64,000 nt of DNA from Fasciola hepatica (lineage: Eukaryota > Platyhelminthes > Trematoda > Plagiorchiida > Fasciolidae). The stretch lies in the NCBI GenBank assembly GCA_948099385.1, contig CANUEZ040000140.1, positions 1 through 64,000 on the forward strand. Reading direction: 5' to 3'. A model generated the notes under the pieces. The model saw only the letters and a program-made list of their open reading frames with translations. It was not told where the DNA came from and searched no databases. Shown here piece after piece: positions 11,131 to 25,900 of the stretch (positions are counted from its first letter, which is position 1; every line of letters starts with the position of its first letter). A program made the position numbers and the translations under genes.

Positions 11131-14100
11131 CTGAAAAAGGTGATCAGACAAAAACATGAGAGCACCCTGAACTACCATATGTCATGAGTAAATTTCCACC
11201 ATTCTCTAAAGTCATATAACTAGTCTCTAATTAGCTCAGACGTTTTTGTTCAACATTCAGATATTTACCACAACATTTTGTACTTTTTCTGCGAACTATT
11301 ATCAATAGGAAGTCACACTTGTTGGTTTCAGCTGATAAAATACTCCGAGTTACAACACCGATATATATCCGCAGAAAATGGACATAGCTGTTTCAGTAGA
11401 AACAACGAAATAGAACAACCAATAAAATATCGTCATGTGTTTATTCTGCGAGACCATTTGGAGTCACACGTTCATGGCAATCTAATCAAATTGCCACCTA
11501 CACACAACAACCGGCCTGAGTGATCTAAAATGCTTGCAGTTTGATGGACGCTGTTCTTCTATTGTAGTCCACACGGTGGAGAGCATTCTTCACCAAACAG
11601 TTTACCTTTAATTCATTTTTCAGCTCATAAATGAGCACAAAGTGTTTCAACGGGTATTGATTCTGTTTTGCAGAATCATGTTCTTATTTCACTTCGTCTG
11701 CTTTTCCACTCCACACGGGCCAGGTTCGGTCCTGTTGACATTTGTCTCTTTCCCTTCAGTTGTGCATTGTACGCATGGCTCGGTTCACGCCGATTTGATA
11801 GATCACGCGGTCAATCAGAAGGATGCACGGGCACGTCGTTTGCTACGTGAACGCAGACTTCTCATCCAGTTCGCTTGTGTACACATTGACAGCTCTTCTT
11901 CCGTTGGGCCAACACATAGACACACACACACTCAGCTGTTTGCTTATCTCAGGCCACTTCGTGTGGGTCCTGATTTTATTCATCGAATGGTTCTCGTTTT
12001 TGATCCACTTGTTACACACATGCATTCGCGCACGCATCCATCTGTGTGCTTGCTGCTTCGTCACCTGTGCACGCACTACACGCCTTCTGATCGATTGTCT
12101 CCCATGTACAGTTGATCAGCCTCGGTGTGTCACCAGGTGACCCGCATGTGAGCGATCATTCTTTCGATAGCTTCCCCCTCTGATGCAGCTAATAGATGTT
12201 TTATTTAACTGGGACAGAGCAGCAAATGTCTTATCCCCTGGACACACTATTTCAGTGACTTTATGTAACGTGAACGACTAGATAACACAACTTGAGGTTT
12301 GTACAATTTATCGAATTAGAAATTTACGTGAATAATAGTACCCTACAAGACGACAGTTTCGGTTTTCATTGGACTGGAATCGAGACTTTGCGCGTAATTC
12401 CATTGTTTGGTCGAGACCGGGAATTGTTATGGTCAGACAGTCCAATTTCGCAGGAGGAATTAACAACGGGCAACCTCAAGCACCGTTTCCGAAGGGATTA
12501 ATCGTCAGTGAAAAAGTATATTAATTCACAGTTCTCTTAAAATCAAGAATAAATCATACTATGAATTCAAACGATATCCATCCAACCAAACTTACTTTTT
12601 GGGTAAAAATGGTGTTTTAAGTAAAGGGAAAAAGGATATATTTAAATTTTAGTGACCCACTTGTTGAATACTGAAGCACTTGATTTTGTACTGATCGTAT
12701 ACGTTTTGATAGCAATCCAGATGCTCGTGCACATCACTTGGTTTACCTGAGGGTGCGCTCTTGGAAGTAACCTCTTCCACAATCTCATCCACAGTCTCTT
12801 TGACCATTTGACCCAACTGAAAACAGGACAGTGATTGCGAGAATGTTGTGCAGTTCATGGCAGGCAGGATTTGTTTGAAATGTAACTACCAATGATTTCA
12901 TTTGTGCTACCTAGGAAATTATGTGAATACTTGCAACCCATCTTGATAGGTCCAGTCCATTCAAAATAATGCGCATTCTTGAGAAACACCATAAGATGAC
13001 CACCCGCAGTGCTCGTTGTGGATGATTCAAAAATGAGCTGGATTACACTATTCACTTTTCCGCTTGAAACCTCAACTGTAATGTCTGCAGAATGTATACT
13101 GATAAAGATCTCTTTATCACTGTTGGAGCATTGGTGGTTTTGAACGCCTACCATGTGGGCAAAGAATTCTCACTGATAAAAAGAATTCACATTTCTTACA
13201 CTAGATCTAATCACACTGGTGTTGTGAACGTATTGACTAGTAGACATTTACCTTCAGAGTGCGGTGCAAGCGTCGTTGTGCCAGTTCCATTTGTTTCGGC
13301 GATTTTGATCTCCTCAGTTGGTGCATCAAAGGAATCAAGTGTGCATGACTGGCCATTGATCTATCCCGAGTCGCCATTGACTTTCGGAAATGAAAATGAT
13401 CCCCGATTTCGATGCAATTAGGTTTGGTTGGGGATTTATCATTGGAAATATCAATATGATGAGAAAAATAGAATATCACGGTTGTATGCTTATTTCGTTC
13501 ATCGAGGAGATTCACTGCTTGTCTCCCAGAATAATGTATAACTAATCTGAATCACCTTATTCTCATCCGTAATTCTATTTAAATACCCAACTGGCTTACT
13601 TTCCTTGTTCAACGAGAATGTTTCCTGTAAATTATTCAAATCCTTGCTTTGTTTTCTATTGTTGGAGGCTGCCAACTATGTCATATATCATTGCCTGAAC
13701 GTACAAGTACACACAATTTCGTTGTTATTTAGTGAATACCCATTGGAAACCACAATAACTTTATATTATTGTTCCTAGGATATATATATATATTTATATA
13801 TATATATATATATCCATCGAATTAATCACAGTAAATGACCAATAAATATAGCGTTCGCAGAATTTTACTATTCTCAGTTTACTTTAGACTCATCAAACCA
13901 AGACCGATTTTATTGTACTTAAAGCATTGTGGTGCAAATGATCACATACACGCATGCATTCAACTGAAGGCAGAGGAATTTTCTTCTTGGAAATGGATGA
14001 ATAATCGGAAACAATATGATCAGCTGATTTCTGCTGACTGAACGAAGGGAGATCCCGACACTGTAGGGCTTGGATTGATCTGTTTGTGCACAATGAGCCG

Positions 14101-17100
14101 CATCGATAATAGCGAAAACAGAAGATTCTAAACGAGTTAATCGATCAAATTTTCAAAGCATACGGAGGACAAGAATTCACTAGGAAATATTTTGGTGGAA
14201 TATAATGCAGCACCCCATGAGAACTTGTTTATAAGGGGTATTATTGATCATAATAACAAGTAGAGGATGCCCTCCGTGAGATTTTGGAAAAGAATTCTAA
14301 ACACATCTTTCTTGGACTGTCCCCATTGCACACATCCTTTAGCAAACCAGGAAGATGAGGGGGAAATAATCGAGTTTGAGTGGAACGGAATTATTGTTTT
14401 GAAAATTTCAGTTGATTCAATATTATGTCAGCACATGAGGAAAAGTTTCTCATTCTCAGATAGAAATGTGCAGAATTATATTTTATAGATTTCCCGTTTT
14501 CAGTGAAACTTGAAACTTCACGTTCAGTAACTTACACTGTCTCCATTAAATCCACTTGAACCAACATGTGTACTATTGGCTTGGAACTCTCCAACTGGAA
14601 GGAATGATACTTTCTGGAGGCAAAGTTGAACATTAAAACATGATTCACCGAAAATGAACTATCCACAAATTCGAGGCGATAAATTCCTAAGCTTTTATCT
14701 GGGACGTATTACTTCACACATATTTTCAAATGAATAAATGTACTACTGATTGAACAATTCGTAGTTACGACCACAAAATCAACCACTTATTGAAATACTC
14801 AAACAAATGAATCTGTATTCGATCGATGGTTGTCTCGGATACTAAATGATCATTAGATTTTAGTTAACATTCAGTGTAGATCTTTGCAATCGGTTCTTTC
14901 AGCTGACTTGCGAAAACTTTATCCCATATCTGAATACTGATTGCGGGCATGTTTAGCACCGGTTCTATGAGGAAATATGACGAAAGATAGGGCACACCAA
15001 CCAAAAATGTACACAAGATGACCGTTATTTTTGATGGCCCAACTTGAAAAAAGAGTAGTAACTTGTTAGGTACGTTGATGAGGTCGCTCCAACGCACAAT
15101 CCTGCATTATTTTTAACACCTGTATTTAGTTTTTGAAATATTTAAACACAGGCTTATTTGAGTCACGCCTCGTGGCTGTCTGGTTAAACATGCGTTCAAC
15201 ATGATTCGAGGATTGATCAATCAACTAATAAGTTTGTGATCCGACTGGCTATCAGAAAAATACAACCATTGCTTCATACCCTGGAATTCAGCTCCCACTA
15301 CTCAGATAGGACTCGTAGCCGGCCAACATAACGAACCAAACTACTGATATGAGCTACTTATATTACTTCGCACTAACAAAAAATGTCATGTGTTTCTTTG
15401 AGAGTGGAAAAACGAAATAATGCTAAATGAATAATTATAATTTCCGCATACGAACAGCTCAGTCTTGCAATACCATCAGATCTATGAAAAATGCATGGGC
15501 TCAGCGCCAAAATCGGAGACTACTTAACACAAAACTTTAGTTTTGGTATAGAAAGCAAGAAATAACTGATCACGTGTCTGATCCGAATAATCATATGAAA
15601 ACATGCGTTTTATTGGTCATTTATCTAAACGACTATCGAAATGACTCACTATATCACCGTATTCCATCACATGACTCCTTTTCACGGCCAGCATAACACT
15701 GAGGTATTGATCAAGCATTGATCGATTGAACAATTGACCCCGATGCTAGACGGTTGTTGACGAATGGAAAATATAATTGAAAACTTGATCAGTAAGAATG
15801 TCTCTGCGTTGCGGTTTTATCAGACTTAGATAGATTGGTATATGCGTCTGTCCTTATTTAATGTTTAACTACTGACCTTCTGTGCTAAGAGATGCATTCA
15901 ACTACGAGTGAGTCTAAATCCAATGAGAGAAAAAATGTAACGAGATGCAGTAAATTTGATCACGTTCCTCGAGTGTGAAACTAGAATCCATGAATATAAG
16001 CAACCAACCAGGTTGACTAAACAACTCTTCTTCTACATCCCGCACGTCCTGTCAAGACATCTTAAATAATGGCTGTCTTGTATTACTTTCGAGATCAAGG
16101 CTATTAAGTCAAACACTTATAATCCGCAAAGTATTTGTTCGATTTCTGCTCTGTGTAAGACTACTTGCATTACTGAGAAAATCTGTCTCAAATGACCGGT
16201 TCTCTAATCATGTTCATCTTCAATTTTCACCTAAATAATGAGGTGTATTGAGCTGAAGAATAAATCATTCAGGTTCCTAATGCCAATCCAGGCCTCTGCA
16301 TTCAAAAAATTGACCCACTTGAAATAGCGAAGCATTTTGCAACACTATATTGCCTGCTCTATCAGTGCCAATGTGACGAATAATGCAACCCAGTTTAATA
16401 AAGATCCAATAACCTATTTCTCAACCCATTATTTTACAAACAGCGATCACTATCGTAGAATTTTATTGCTCAATAACACAGCTTAGTCGAAATCGGTTGT
16501 AAAACCAGTCGTGAAAAAAGTTACCCGTGGTGACCGAAACGTCGACAACTTACCAACGATTTCAACTACGCCGTGCTATTGAGCAATAAAATCCTACCAT
16601 AACATTTCACATGGCGCATCGATTTTTCGATGCACACCGAACTGATCTCGGTTCTGATACATTAAGTGATCACTATCGCCTCAACGTTAGTCAAGGCAAA
16701 ATCATACAAACGAAAGTTGGATTATTGTAACAAAACGAAGGTCCAAAAAATACATTCTACAATATAAAATTCAAATATGGGATGTGCTATATATATTTTA
16801 TGTTGAAGTTGTTGAGCTAACTCTTTCGTATTGATAATCATACACAGCATATGTTAGAAGTGAGCCAGCATTACGTACAAAAGACTAGGTTAAATCCTAT
16901 GATATACTGCTGATTCAATATTGTCCTCCAATTGCTTTCATACCAGTCAACCACTCATGCAACCAGTTTTCTCTCTATGTGATTGTTGTAATATGGAATA
17001 ATATACTGGATTATGAGGTGCCGAACTTGTGGTGAGGAGCAGTGATGAGGTTAGAACCCGAAATACAGACATGTAAAGCTACACACGAGTACCACTGGCA

Positions 17101-20100
17101 CACTATCAATTTCGTTTTGGAAGCCACTGGGTAACGCTACCTAATCTCCGATCGGTATGAATTGCGGGTGACCTCACATCTTCTATATTCCATTTATACG
17201 GTCATCTTTGGGCACTTCTTTGAATGGAATGTATGATTCCATTTTATGCCCTTTCATAAACAATCCATGAATGCCTTGTACAACAGAGACTGCACAGTTC
17301 CCACATCTTGTTCCATTTTGCCGACTCAGATTGCATTTAGCTAGGGAAATTATTATCGGGCACTAAACGGTCGAGAAATATGTAAGTCATCTGAATTAGG
17401 GAAAATTTCGAAAAAGGTGCCGCAAAAAAATGTTTACTTACAGCTGATTGATGCTTTGCCCAACGGAATTCAAATCATGATGTTCGTGCCTGACGAACAC
17501 TTATAATTCCCACGAGAGCACCTAACGGATTATTACCCGTTCACTTTAAACTTATTCACAGAACGGCGGACGGATTCCCTGAGTATCTAGTTGCATATTT
17601 GCTTATTATCGTTTATGTGCGTTCGGTGAAATTACAATTCAACGGAGGGAATAAAACACGCCAATCTATGCCATTACACTTACCTTTTCCGTGTCACTCA
17701 TCCACTGGTAAGAGAATTCATCGGATAGACAAGTAGTGATCGCGGGATCCTCACAGAATGTGGCCCAGCTTGATTCAGTTGGATTGGCAGCGGTCACAGC
17801 CCAAACTGAAATAAAGAAGTGGAAGTCCAATAAAGGCGTATAAATCATTGAGAGAACTACTTCATTACTGAATGTTGCATCAGATGTCGTTTGTTGCCGA
17901 AGTGAATAGTGTGCATATTCCAACAAATCATTTCAAATGATATGAATTTCAACTATGTTGATGATTCAGGACGGTTCTATACAAGCTGTTTGATAGCAAG
18001 TCATTCAGTCAAGTGTTACACTGAGTATTCAGAACACTCACTATCGATGTTTTTGGGAAGAATCCACCGAAACATGGACCCTGAGTTGCAAGCCTCTATG
18101 TAGATGACCATTTTTTTGAACCGCTTTTCTCTGTACATATTGGCCAGCGTTTTGTTCAATTGTTTTGCATACAGCTACAATTCATTTTCAGACGAACATG
18201 AAAATAATGAAGTATAATGGAATTATTGGCTATCAATTCAAAAACGGTATGGAATTTGTAATGACCAGAAATGGTCTCAAATGTAATCAATCAGTATATT
18301 TAAGAGATCCAAGTAGACAGAATATTTGGAGTGATATTAGTACTTCAAAAGTTTTGTAGTTGAAATAATCAAAGTTTTGTCGATTGATGCGACAGACGCT
18401 GGGTAGCCCAGTAGCATAGGTCTATTCCACAACATGAAATCAACGTGTATGAATGGTGATTCGGTGTTAGTAATAGCACAATGTGTGAATGGGGGAAGTT
18501 TCGTTGATAGGGCACGTGATATTAATCCGATAATGTGTGCAGCGAATTTCCTGTCTCAACCAGTGTTTCTCATATGGTAGATACACCAACTATTGTTTTA
18601 TTTTGTTCACACTTGTTCCACATGAATTGAATTTCCTGTAGTGTAGCAGAATTATGCCCCAACTAAAGAATCATTCATCACAGTTGCCTGAGATAGCCAA
18701 CGTCGCATGTGCGAACATGTAGCGTATAGGTTGTTTCAGTGAACAGTACAGAAGATCAACACTGCGACAGGAATTACTTTCATACACCCTATTCGATCGC
18801 GTACGCATAAAGCTGCTTTAATTATTCATTTCGTTTCACCCCGTTATTATTTTTCTCACTGGATTTTATGCGTAAGCAACCGATGAGAGTATACAAAAGG
18901 AAGTCCTCTCGCGATGTTTGTCTTCTAAATTGTTAATTCAAATTCACCACGGGATCTAAATGTTCCGTCTGGTTAGTTGTTTATTAACGTAGATCTGAAT
19001 CGCAGCGAGTTGCGCAAACAATCGTTTTGGGTGTACATCAAAACGACAACAAATCAAGATTCATCAAGACTGTCATCTCAAATGTGCCGTATGCGTGTAC
19101 AAAATCACTCAATTGATAAGGTACACGATTTTTGCTTTCAGACCACTTAAATCGCACAGTCGCGTCTTCACAAACTGAGTGACGGAGTGTTCAGGTGCAC
19201 TTGATGAACACGAACGGATCAATTCAGATAATGTTATTTGGGACTCATACCGAGCAGCGAACGAGGGTGGCTCTTGGTGATCCGATCAAATTTACCTTTG
19301 TCGTGTGAATTGAGACAACTTTGAACCATAAGTGAAATAAGTCAGAGAGAAGAAGCCCTCTGAATAAGTGATGCATGAGATAGAACAAGAATATTCGAAA
19401 TTCAAAATCTGTCATCTAAGTTTCGTTTGTTCAGCAAAAGTCCTGTCTTATTATTTCTTGTAGTTCATTTTGGCTACCCCACAAAGTGTGACTATATATC
19501 TGTTGGGAAATTTCTCCACATGTGCATTAGAAAATAAAAAGGTACTATGTCATAAAAGTAATAGAAGACCGGTCTCTGAGGATGCACAGATTAATCCTAA
19601 GCAAACATCTTGCGATAGATCCATTCATAGTATGAAAACAACTGCTTGTGCTTCCTACGCTGGACACAGCTTTATATTCACATGGACGAACTAGGACTTT
19701 TGATTTGATATTTTGTTCCTTTTTCATGAAAAATGGTTTTATTTTTGTATATTTGAGTGGAATCCGCTCAGTGGTGCTAGATGGGTCTCAAACCGCAAGA
19801 TCCCTTACCTGTAGTGTAGTTCTCTCAATGTGTAATCTTTAGTCCTATCAATAAGAGAATCACCGTAGACTTTGGAGTGAATGAAGGAAAACTAGTTGTA
19901 TTTTGGTACAGTACAATTCAGGATGGATGTCCCCAGGCTATGACATTACTACTGTACCCGAAAGCTTCTTGGAATGTTACCATGCAACCGTGCGTTTCAA
20001 GAAGCCTGTGATGAGGAAGTCCTACTCACTGCGTTCTCTTGGCAGAGGTGCTTTTCATCACAATGTGAGGACGTAGACGAATACTCGGCGCTCTCTACCA

Positions 20101-22893
20101 GGTTGACTGATATTCAATTTAGTGGAGTTGGCCGGATCCCGATTCTGAATAAACCATGGGGGTTGTACGAATCATTCAGCATTGTGCTCACTGGATTCCG
20201 TGACAGAGGGGTTTACTGAGCAAAAGGAGTATTTGGCCTCATCCAAAAGGTTATCAGTTGAGTGATCATCGGCTCCCAGCGGGCTTCGAATTCCGCGCTT
20301 CGTTCGCTGCCTTGCGAGTTCAGCTTTGTACAACTAAGGGCTTTGGTTGTAGACATCTTATAAAGCCACCTGTTCTAACCTGGACACCCTAGAAGTAATG
20401 CACTCGAAAAAGGGAACATCAACTATCACAAAAATTCGCCTTTCTGTCACACTCTCTCACGATACTTGTCTGATTCAAGGTTAAATACTGATCCACCATC
20501 ACACTCAGCAGCTCTTCTGCCTCTCTCCACCTCTTCATCTGTGTTATTTTCCGGCCACTGAAAAAACCCCACCACAGAGGTTGATTGCGATCAAACTTCC
20601 ACTAGAACAGTTCCCTCAAGTACTCCCGCAATAAATCACATCCCACAGCCCAGCTTTCCTCAACCCACCGTCCGATTCGAATTGATTAAATTCAATGCAC
20701 TCACACTTATGGAAATCGGGCAACAGGCTAGTCTGGCTCGAACACTAGAATCGTTCTCAATCGATATTTGCTGCATGTTAGAGACAAGACTGCACGATGC
20801 AAGCTCCACGATTACAATAACATCTCTTACTGGTACTAGTACCAAGTTCCATCTAAGCTTATTTGAGAAAGACCGACACAGCAGCAGGTCGGTCAGGCCG
20901 GTGTTGGAATTGCCCCGAGTCCTAGAGCTGAGAAGGTCGTGGCAGACTGGATTACTCTCAATAGCCGACTTTGCGTAGTCCGACTCCAAGGTTCTTGCCG
21001 AGTGACTAGACATCGAGGTTGCACAATATAAGTTTACGATTTGGAGTTTGAGGATTTCGAAACATGTCCGCTAAAATATTACCATTTTTAACGACCCTCT
21101 AGTATCGGAGGCCTATTAGACAAAGCTGATCCAGACACCTGAATCCACTGCTCCGCCTGATGTTGACGATCTCTGACAGCAACTGCAAGAAGCCTTAATG
21201 AATAATTATCTGGCCAATTTTCAGTACTGTCCGCCACATTCATGGATTTTGGATTTCTTCAAATATCTTTTCATTGCTTGCTTGCCGCAAGCCTGTTATG
21301 AAAGATTTTGATAGAATAAAAGGCTTTAGAATCTCGGGGCAAGTCAACAATTATATCTATATTTCAAATGCGTGACCAAGCAATACTTTCCCGTCGTCGA
21401 GGAGTATGTCTGATCATCGTCGCTTCGAAACTCCAAGTGTTTGCTATCTACCACCGACATTCTCCTTTGCGCGAGCCCCAATGTCGTGAATAACAAGCTA
21501 GTTTCCGTTCCAACCGCAGCTGAGCAGATCAAATCTCAACCCTTCACCTAAAGCTTGAACACCGCTATGTTTGTCGAAGGCAAACCATCCTTCTATCACT
21601 GTGTATCATGGCTGTCTTTGACTGTGCCCATAGGTCCGCCCTTTGGATCTGTGTTTTGGGGGATGGCGTGCCAGAAAAGTATTTTTTCATCGTAAATGCT
21701 CTCTATCCGCAGATTTTTCTCAGGGTAAGGGTTTATCGACAACTATTTCAGTACTCTGTTGTCTCAAACAAGGAAAACTTCTTTTTCCATTCTTCGTCAA
21801 TTTCTTTGTGGACGATCTGCTCTGAGGAACCTTTGATGGTATTCCAAAAGTTGGGGTGGAACTTCTACCGGACACCACAGTTGTTGATTCAGATTATGCT
21901 GACGAAGTTACAGTGTCGGAAGACAACACCAAAGGTACCTTAAACCAATTGGTCTCCGAAGTCGCTGAGTTTGGCATACGTTGTTTCAACCATGGTAAAA
22001 TGATTATTAAAGAAAGGCAAGGAGATCTTCCTACATTCGATATCTGTGGAGAGTGTTTGAAAACTGTCATAGCTTTGGGTACAGTGGAACTTGTATTTCT
22101 ACCGGTGAAGTATCGGAAACGAAGTCCTGCTACTGCATCTTTAGGGCTTGTTTGGCTTTTACCAATTTAAAGCGCCCGTGGCATCGCTACGGTATCAGGC
22201 CTTCTCTGAGAGATGGTCTCCCAGGCCACAGTTTTCTCGGTGCTCCTTCAGGGCTGCAAAACTTGGCTAGTTCATGAGTATCTGCGCCGGCTGACCGTGT
22301 TCGACCACAAGTGTTTACGATCAATGGGACGAGTGTAGTGCCAGTCTCGTGTCAGCAATTGCGAAGTGCTGAGACGAGTATTTTGAGTGAATGTTGAGCC
22401 ACTTAGAAGAACTGTTTCCCCTTTTCATCAAAAACGGCTAGACTAAGTCTTGCACATATCCACACAATGTTTAAAACATCCTACCCACCCTATTCGCCCT
22501 CCATGGAAATGACTGGAAGCGGTGGCATGGCAGACAAGATAACACCTAGAGAAGGAGTTTAAGCAAATAGATTTCCAGCTTAGCCAAAGTGGAGCACTTT
22601 CGTTTACCAGGTTGAAGCAAGAGTGACATTGGATGGAATTTGTTTGTGACGCTTATGATGATGATCGAAATCCTGAGCCAGTGGTCCCAACACCGGTTAG
22701 GATACTATCCTGATTACTCATCCTTCCAATTCCATGCATAAAAACAACAAAAAATACAAAAGTAAACCAAAGTATTTCATCTGATAAGACGTACGTACAA
22801 CGAACAAAATATTTGCAAATATTCTATTCTTCATGTATTCGCAAATTGTTTCCCTACTAAACTATAATCTCGTTGACACGTTATATCTACGGA

Positions 22894-22956
<63 letters not shown>

Positions 22957-25900
22957 GTTATGTCTACTGGACTATCAAAATGAAATACCTAGTTGATATT
23001 CTTCAAGTGCATCGGTTCATCGATCAAAGAATTGGGATAAAAATGGCACTTTCAAATTCACCAGCCAGCCCCATCAGAGATATCTTTCTTGCACGTTTAG
23101 CTGGAAGAAATATATAAAGGCACCACCTAAAGGGCTTGATTTTCTGATCGAGTTCGTTAGTTAGATCTCAAGACGTAAGCTATCCTCAGTTCATCAAGAC
23201 TGTTGTTTGTTATCGCAAATAAGGCACACAGGGAAAATAAACTAACCAGTCCCTTTGGAAAAGTTAACAAGTTGGGGGCCCCGTGATCACTGTAGTAAAT
23301 AAACACGTTGTCCTCCGGTCCACTGGAAAGGATTTTGAAATGGAGATTACTCGTAAAGCGATGGATCAAACAAGAATGAATATGTACAGAGAGTTCAAGA
23401 TGTGATTTTCTGATTTCGAGATATTCTCCAGTGAGTTAAATTTATGCTGCAGAAACAATTACCAATATAATTTTCAGAAAACTTGCCGTAATGATGTTAG
23501 CAAACCAATTTTAAACAAAACTGCAAGTTCTGGATTTGCAAGTGGACTTTTGCATATATATCTTACAAATTTCTTCTATTTCAGTGTTATAGCCAGAAGT
23601 TGATGCCCATTTTGCTCATGAAAGAACTAAGTTTCATCTGTCATTCCGTGAATGGTGTTACCAGAAGACAAATCAATATTGGTCTAATGGTTATATGTTT
23701 TAATTGTCCGAATAGTCCCACAGGGCACATGGTGAACAAGCTCGTTTTCAGTGATTCGTAATCATGCCATTACATCACATTTTATATAAACAGTGTTAGG
23801 TGAACAAAAAGGAAGTCAAGATAAGGCGATGAGTTGTAGGTGAACATATGATCTCGGCGATTTCATTCTCAAGCCATTACAATCACATTTATATGAAAAC
23901 GAGTTATTAAGAAGAGGTGGAAAAAGTCCCACTAAGTCAGTGCGGAGAATTATGGGTGAGGAAGGATGGAAACCCGTGTGAGTGACCAGATTATGTAACC
24001 GGTGCTAATTAGCTTACGTCACCGCTAAGCCCGGCTTTGTAACACAGTTGAGTGTTGGCCATGGGAGTTGTAGTGCTCGGACTAATTTTCGTTGCGCTCA
24101 AAGCTCAGGCTTCAAGAGGCGAATGATAATTGCCTCGGCAGTTACTAGTATCCGGAGCCTAATTGCTCTTGACACGTGTTGTGGGACCCGGTAGACGACT
24201 TTGAAGGCGGACTGGATGTCGATTGAATACCCAGTTTCTAACAAGTGCGAGACGATTGAACTTGATACTACTTCATTGCCTTCGTGTCTAAGCCATCGTG
24301 GGTGATGCTCCTTGATGCGTTTTGATAGCTGTCTTGCCGTTCGACCTATGTGAGTAGCACCACAGGTGCACCTGAATTGATAAATGATCATGGATGAGGT
24401 CAACAAAGGCAGCTTATCTTTATTTTCACATCGGATTATTGGTGACGTGAAAAACACGCATCTGATCTTGGCAGCGTTGAAGGTGGACTTAACCGTGGCA
24501 CTCAAAATTTTACAGACTCTATCGGCTGCGACATCTCCCTTGAAGAGGAGTCGGATGAATAATACTTTCTTTTCTGCTTGTGTGATTCTCACTGGTTTTA
24601 TCCGTTCGGTCCAGTTTCTTTGGATAAATTTCTCAGTATAACCGTTGCTAAGTAGCGTCTTCCTTATGTTTGACAGCTCGGCCTCCAGAGTATCTGCGGT
24701 GCAGATATGTTTTGCCCTGTGTATCAGATTACGTATCAGATTACGTTTGTAACCGAGTGGTACAAAACTGTGAAAGTTTGTGTACTGGCCATTCCAGGTG
24801 GCTTTCCGATACACTTTCCTCTGGATCGAGCCATCAGATCGTCTGATTAGGTGTATATCAAGAAACGGCAGGCAATTTTCTTCTTCCATCTCGGCGGTGA
24901 ACCTGATTGCGGAGTGCGTAGTGTTAAATTCGCGTGATATATCATCTAAGTTGGTTTGCGCATCAGCTATGCAAAATATATCATCAACATATCGGTAGCA
25001 GTGGTCCAATCGACTTACTGTTCTGCGTAATGTTTGAGTTTCCAGTTTTGGCATGAAAATGTCAGCAAGAAGTGGTCCTAGAGGTGACCCCATAGCAACC
25101 CCATCCTTCTGGCGATAATAAATGATTGTAATGGCTTAAGAATGAAATCACCGAAAACATATGTTCGTCTAAAACTCGTGTTCTGAGTACTATGATGGGC
25201 TTATTCTGCAGTATAGGGCGATGAGTCAAAATTTGAGTGGGGGAGAGAGGATCAAATATCACATGCGTGGCCTCGATCCGTCTCTGGATCGTGATTGGGT
25301 GTCGGCGGTGTCATTAGTCGGATCAACGGATCTGCGGTTTGTTTGTGGGTAGGGCTGAGTCAAGGAAGCCTTAGCGGTTGCACGAACTGTTTTGGGCGCA
25401 CAACGGGGGTTTGTAGGGACGAATGCATACCGCTTCTGCAGTGGCTAGAACACGGCACTTCATCAGTCTTGATTGCCCACTTCGGACTTTGTAGATTTGC
25501 CGGAATGCTTTGGTCACATTCACTGAATGGTTAAACTTAACAAGGTGTGAATACACAGCGCTCGTAGTTACATTGATCGCTCCAGTGTTCAACCAAGCTG
25601 AGTGGTGTTCACGGACGCGTTCGGATAAGTGTCTGGTCGTACGGCCAATGTACGTTGTCCCACAGGAACAAGTAAAGGAGTACACACAGAATGAGGCCAT
25701 AGAATCTGACACCTTATCCTTTAATCGTAACTACACACACGGCTTTGATGTGAATACAATATGGAGCTTTGCCGTATAAAATGTTCTGTCGACGGCTTCT
25801 GATAATCTACGATGTATAATATCCCCTGGGATATCACCTTTGAAGGGCAGGCGAATGTATACTGACTTTTTTGGGACAACTGTGGCCTTCGCTCTTTCTT

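Noticed and set aside
11642..12140. Overlapping open frames up to 157 codons, rich in His and Thr
   Set aside because: They lie in legumain intron 12 on the other strand. Their composition follows a CACA-rich stretch, and three frames are open at once.
12855..13154. Minus-strand open frame with [13 protein letters not shown], first taken as a legumain exon
   Set aside because: It has no donor in a usable phase, and the frame does not join exon 10 or 12. The exon at 13252-13380 fits both neighbours and the family.
14864..15097. Minus-strand 77-codon open frame in legumain intron 9
   Set aside because: No similarity to legumain, and the flanking exons 9 and 10 join in phase without it.
25213..25335. 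Hammerhead ribozyme in the PLE 2 terminal repeat (CGATGAGTC)
   Set aside because: The core needs CTGANGA with a following GAAA; neither is complete, and the visible hairpin is a simple GATCC stem.
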